Source of the DNA: Tepidanaerobacteraceae bacterium
GTDB taxonomy: Bacteria; Bacillota; Thermosediminibacteria; Thermosediminibacterales; Tepidanaerobacteraceae
Direction of reading: 5' to 3'
Assembly (NCBI GenBank): GCA_024655905.1
Contig: JANLFP010000006.1
Coordinates: 93,653 to 157,652 of the forward strand
DNA length: 64,000 bases
Shown here: positions 61,539 through 64,000 of the stretch, piece by piece
How positions within the stretch are numbered: the stretch's first letter is position 1
How the letters are laid out: every line of letters starts with the position of its first letter
Notes under the pieces: generated by a model
What the model saw: only the letters and a program-made list of their open reading frames with translations
What the model was told of the DNA's origin: nothing
Databases searched by the model: none
Made by a program: the position numbers and the translations under genes

Positions 61539-62429
61539 TTATTCGTTTTGACTGCGGTATTTTACTGATAACAATTCTTCAAAAACGCGAATCATGGCTC
61601 CCTTATCCTGTGAACCATATCCTTTTAACAAAGCCATTTGATATGTAGTCGTTGCAGCATGAAGTACAGGAAGAGGAATGCATAGATTGGCACAAATTTC
61701 AGCAGCACTGACCAAATCCTTATAAGCATTTTTCAGCGAATAACCCTCAGAAAAATTATTCGTCAAGATGCGTGGAATAAAAAACTCCGAGGCATAACTC
61801 CGTCCTGTTCCGCTATTGACTACTTCACCAACTTTCTCTGGATCAAGACCCATTTTCACAGCCATAGGAAGAATTTCAGCTAATGCAGCCACATTAATAT
61901 CAAAAAGTAGTTGGTTGATGAGCTTGGTAAGCTGGCCCCGGCCAATATCTCCCATATATAAAATCTTATTGCCAATGTATTCCAGATAAGGTTTGACTTT
62001 TTCAAACACTTCCTTTTTGCCTCCGCACATCACCGTAAGGGTACCGTCTTTAGCCCTAGCTTCCATTCCAGAAACGGGAGCATCGAGGAAATCTACCTCT
62101 TGCTTTTCCAAACTCCTTGCGATTTCTAAAGTTGTGTTATATGTAATAGTGCTAAGGTCCACTATTATTTGTCCTTTTCTGAGATTTCTTGCCAGCCCGT
62201 TTTCTCCGAAAAGAACATCAAGCACAATTTTGCTTTCCGGCAGGCTCATAAAAATAATTTCAGCCTCTGCAACTTCCTTTAAATATTTTGTTGCTCGAGC
62301 TCCTCTTTTCTCAAATTCAATAAAACAGTCGTCTCTTACATCATTAACAATCAGCTCAGCCCCACTCTTAAGCATGTTCACAGCCATATGCTTCCCCATT
62401 TGCCCTAAGCCGATAAAACCAATCTTCAT
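61539..62429 (-). CDS. HIBADH/GarR-family beta-hydroxyacid dehydrogenase
   Basis: NAD(P)-dependent oxidoreductase of 296 residues. GFIGLGQMGKHMAVNMLKSG is the dinucleotide fold, LDAPVSGMEARAKDGTLTVMCGG is the substrate motif, and GRGQLTKLINQLL has the catalytic Lys. Members interconvert 3-hydroxy acids and semialdehydes: 3-hydroxyisobutyrate, tartronate semialdehyde, or 2-(hydroxymethyl)glutarate in nicotinate fermentation. I use the ATG at 62429 with AAGGAG eight nt upstream. First gene of its operon. Confidence 0.87.
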   Translation of the reverse strand: MKIGFIGLGQMGKHMAVNMLKSGAELIVNDVRDDCFIEFEKRGARATKYLKEVAEAEIIFMSLPESKIVLDVLFGENGLARNLRKGQIIVDLSTITYNTTLEIARSLEKQEVDFLDAPVSGMEARAKDGTLTVMCGGKKEVFEKVKPYLEYIGNKILYMGDIGRGQLTKLINQLLFDINVAALAEILPMAVKMGLDPEKVGEVVNSGTGRSYASEFFIPRILTNNFSEGYSLKNAYKDLVSAAEICANLCIPLPVLHAATTTYQMALLKGYGSQDKGAMIRVFEELLSVKYRSQNE

Positions 62430-62476
62430 CCTTTTCACTCCTTATAAATATATTATTGATATTATTGTCCTAAAAA

Positions 62477-62495
62477 AGTTTGCAAGAAACAAACT
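62477..62495. repeat. inverted repeat in the leader of the dehydrogenase operon
   Basis: AGTTTG and CAAACT are separated by 7 nt, about 50 nt upstream of the start codon. A small protein-binding site or RNA hairpin is possible. Confidence 0.3.
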
Positions 62496-62543
62496 ATTTT
62501 TACAATACTAACATCCTGCAGCATTTGAAGGCTATTTTTTATT

Positions 62544-62558
62544 GAAGCTATATGCTTC
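62544..62558. repeat. inverted repeat GAAGC-N5-GCTTC in the same leader
   Basis: Five-base arms flanking TATAT within the about 190-nt leader. It adds to the other two dyads but is short, so this could be chance. Confidence 0.25.
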
Positions 62559-62597
62559 GATATGATATAACTAAAAGGGAAGTAAACATTTATCATT

Positions 62598-62609
62598 ATG
62601 GTCGACCAT
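62598..62609. promoter_or_regulatory. GntR-type operator candidate (ATGGTCGACCAT)
   Basis: A perfect 12-bp palindrome with core TGGT-N2-ACCA, the form recognised by several FadR/UxuR-type GntR repressors of sugar-acid genes (recalled). It lies about 24-35 nt downstream of the -10 box, where a bound repressor would block transcription. No GntR gene is in the window. Confidence 0.5.
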
Positions 62610-62632
62610 GGTCTTTCCAGTGTTGCAGATAA

Positions 62633-62661
62633 ATTATAGCACATTAAGAATATCTTTGCAA
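62633..62661 (-). promoter_or_regulatory. sigma-A promoter of the HIBADH-ilvD-aor operon
   Basis: TTGCAA (62656-62661) and a perfect TATAAT (62633-62638) are separated by 17 nt on the minus strand. The start site would fall near 62626, giving a leader of about 190 nt. Confidence 0.7.
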
Positions 62662-62796
62662 TATCATTTTTCGATTTAAAATTATGACAATTTTCACTAT
62701 GTTGCCAAGACTTCGTCGAAGTCAACAATAAGCTCAGAAAATAATGGCATTTAAAAAAGTACTGTGCTTTGAAACAAAATTAGATATAATATACTT

Positions 62797-64000
62797 ATGA
62801 AAAATAAAAATTCAAAGGCACCGGAAACAAAAGAATATATCGATTTATCAAATCTAACAGTCTGACCAATCCGCATAGATGAAGAAAATACATGGAACAG
62901 CTTAATGTCAAAATACCACTATCTTGGATTCAACAGTCTTGTAGGGGAAAGCATAAAATACGTAGCAGAATTTAATGGCAAATGGGTTGCCCTTATTGGA
63001 TGGGGAGTAGCAGCCCTCAAATGTGAAGTTCGGGATAGATGGATAGGATGGTCTTACGAACAAAGAAACAAAAGATTAAAATTCATAGCAAACAATCATC
63101 GATTTTTAATTCTTCCCGGCATAAATATTAAAAATCTCGCCTCAAAAATTCTAGCTATTAATGTAAAACGACTATCTAATGACTGGCAGAATATGTATGG
63201 TCACAAAATATTAATTGCAGAAACATTTGTAGACCAAAGTCGCTTTAAAGGGACATGCTACAAAGCAGCAAACTGGATACCACTGGGAAAGACAAAGGGC
63301 TTTGCTCGCAAAGCAAAAAAGTATATATTCCATGGTAACTCAAAAACCATCATGGTCTATCCACTTCATCGCAAAAGCAGACAGTTTCTATCAGCACCCT
63401 TTCTGGTGCCGGAATTGACTGGAGGCAAAAAAGCGATGATAGATGTAAACAGTATAAAAATAGAAAACGAAAATGGTTTACTTGAAGTTCTTGCAAAAGT
63501 AACGGATCCACGCAAAGCCCGGGGGATACGTCATAATCAATGCTCTATATTGGCAATAGTAATATGTGGCCTTTTGAGCAACAATTTCAGCGTATTGGCC
63601 ATAGCAGAATGGGCAAAAGATTTATCCCAGGATGTATTAAAACGGCTTAATTGTTTCTTTAGTGAAAGACTCAAAAAATATATACCACCTAGTGAGCCTA
63701 CAATACGGAGAACTTTACAAAATATAGATGCAGAAGAGTTGGACGAAGCCCTCGGAAAGTGGCTTCAATCTCAAACAGATGGAAAAGCCATTGCCATAGA
63801 TGGTAAAACACTCTGTGGTACAAAAGCCGAAGGGCAAAAACCTATACACCTAGTAGCAGCCTTGCTTCATAAAGAAGGCATTGTAGCTGCTCAAAAACAA
63901 GTAATTGAAAAAAGCAACGAAATCACAGCTTTTCAACCACTGCTGGACAAATTAGATATTGAAGGCAAAGTAATAACCGCAGACGCAATTCATACCCACA
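62797..64000 (+). pseudogene. ISAs1-type transposase with DruA-like (DUF4338) N-terminal domain, in-frame stop, runs off the window
   Basis: From ATG 62797 the frame reads 22 codons ending LSNLTV, then TGA (62863-62865), then PIRIDEENTWNSLMSKYHYLGF and onward without interruption to the window end. The N-terminal 190 residues resemble the DUF4338/DruA domain (GESIKYVAEFNGKWVALIGW, RDRWIGWS, NHRFLILPG, CYKAANWIPLGKTKGFAR). The rest is ISAs1 transposase (LAKVTDPRKARGIRHNQ, SEPTIRRTLQNIDAEELD, AIAIDGKTLCGTK with the DDE Asp). Relatives have Arg where the TGA stands, so CGA to TGA is likely. Translation from ATG 62905 could still give most of the protein. Confidence 0.8.

Noticed and set aside
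62483..62500. Sigma-54 promoter for the HIBADH operon (TTGCA near 62.49 kb)
   Set aside because: The -24 element lacks the invariant GG; a good sigma-A promoter lies upstream.
62462..62728. 88-codon minus-strand frame as a gene
   Set aside because: It covers the promoter, operator and leader of the downstream operon and resembles nothing known.
62863..62865. TGA in the transposase as a selenocysteine codon
   Set aside because: Relatives have Arg here and no SECIS-like hairpin was seen after it; a CGA to TGA mutation is simpler, even though selenium-related genes occur in the window.
62797..64000. Druantia anti-phage system
   Set aside because: The DruA-like domain is fused to an ISAs1 transposase and no other Druantia genes are present; it is a mobile element.

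Overview
The window looks like chromosome of an anaerobic, Gram-positive, Clostridia-type bacterium, plausibly a Thermoanaerobacterales or Thermosediminibacterales relative. The signs are a nine-gene V-type ATPase operon, the [FeFe]-hydrogenase maturase HydF, ferredoxin-linked 2-oxoacid and aldehyde oxidoreductases, a GlpP antiterminator, ECF vitamin-type transport genes, strong AGGAGG ribosome binding sites and frequent TTG/GTG starts. The genus is inference.

Layout. 1-3.7 kb: an ECF sigma factor with the start of its anti-sigma factor, then divergently aspA and hydF. A 34-bp perfect inverted repeat separates hydF from the convergent V-ATPase operon (3.7-12.5 kb, minus strand). 12.8-25.8 kb is glycerol and dihydroxyacetone metabolism, read on the minus strand as plsY, glpP, glpF, glpK, glpA, a GlpB-like oxidoreductase, DUF1667, an HPr-PAS-AAA+ sigma-54 activator, a cytoplasmic chemoreceptor fused to a PhnD-like binding domain, and dhaKLM. 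A textbook sigma-54 promoter precedes dhaK, and matching leader motifs sit beside the terminators before glpF and glpA.

Near 26 kb a decayed insertion sequence marks a change to visibly A+T-richer DNA. From there to 62.4 kb every gene is on the minus strand and forms a large catabolic block. In transcription order: (a) from a sigma-A promoter with a GntR-like palindrome, an HIBADH-family dehydrogenase, IlvD/Edd dehydratase, DUF6282 hydrolase, ferredoxin, tungsten aldehyde oxidoreductase, MoaD-like protein, LarA-like protein and tautomerase; (b) from a sigma-54 promoter, a four-subunit molybdenum hydroxylase with a split large subunit, and an AmiS/UreI-like channel, followed by a soluble chemoreceptor and a large sigma-54 activator; (c) from a second sigma-54 promoter, an UlaG-like lactonase, a four-subunit 2-oxoacid:ferredoxin oxidoreductase, a second IlvD/Edd dehydratase, a P-loop ATPase, 4-hydroxybutyryl-CoA dehydratase and the enzymes from crotonyl-CoA to acetyl-CoA; (d) selenium/molybdenum cofactor maturation genes (ModE-like HTH, YqeB, YqeC, MocA-like, XdhC); (e) an ECF transporter with a methyltransferase and an NTPase.

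The main discovery is regulatory and metabolic. The two sigma-54 promoters at 46.07 and 54.12 kb each carry tandem enhancer-like palindromes (consensus TTGYA-N4-TGCAA) at identical distances, which ties the molybdenum hydroxylase and the lactonase-to-thiolase operon into one regulon under the activator at 46.3-48.7 kb. That activator carries a second, degenerate AAA+ module. Gene order suggests lactone to hydroxy acid to 2-oxo acid to acyl-CoA to crotonyl-CoA to acetyl-CoA; the starting substrate is unknown. The window ends inside an ISAs1-type transposase with a DruA-like N-terminal domain and an in-frame stop.
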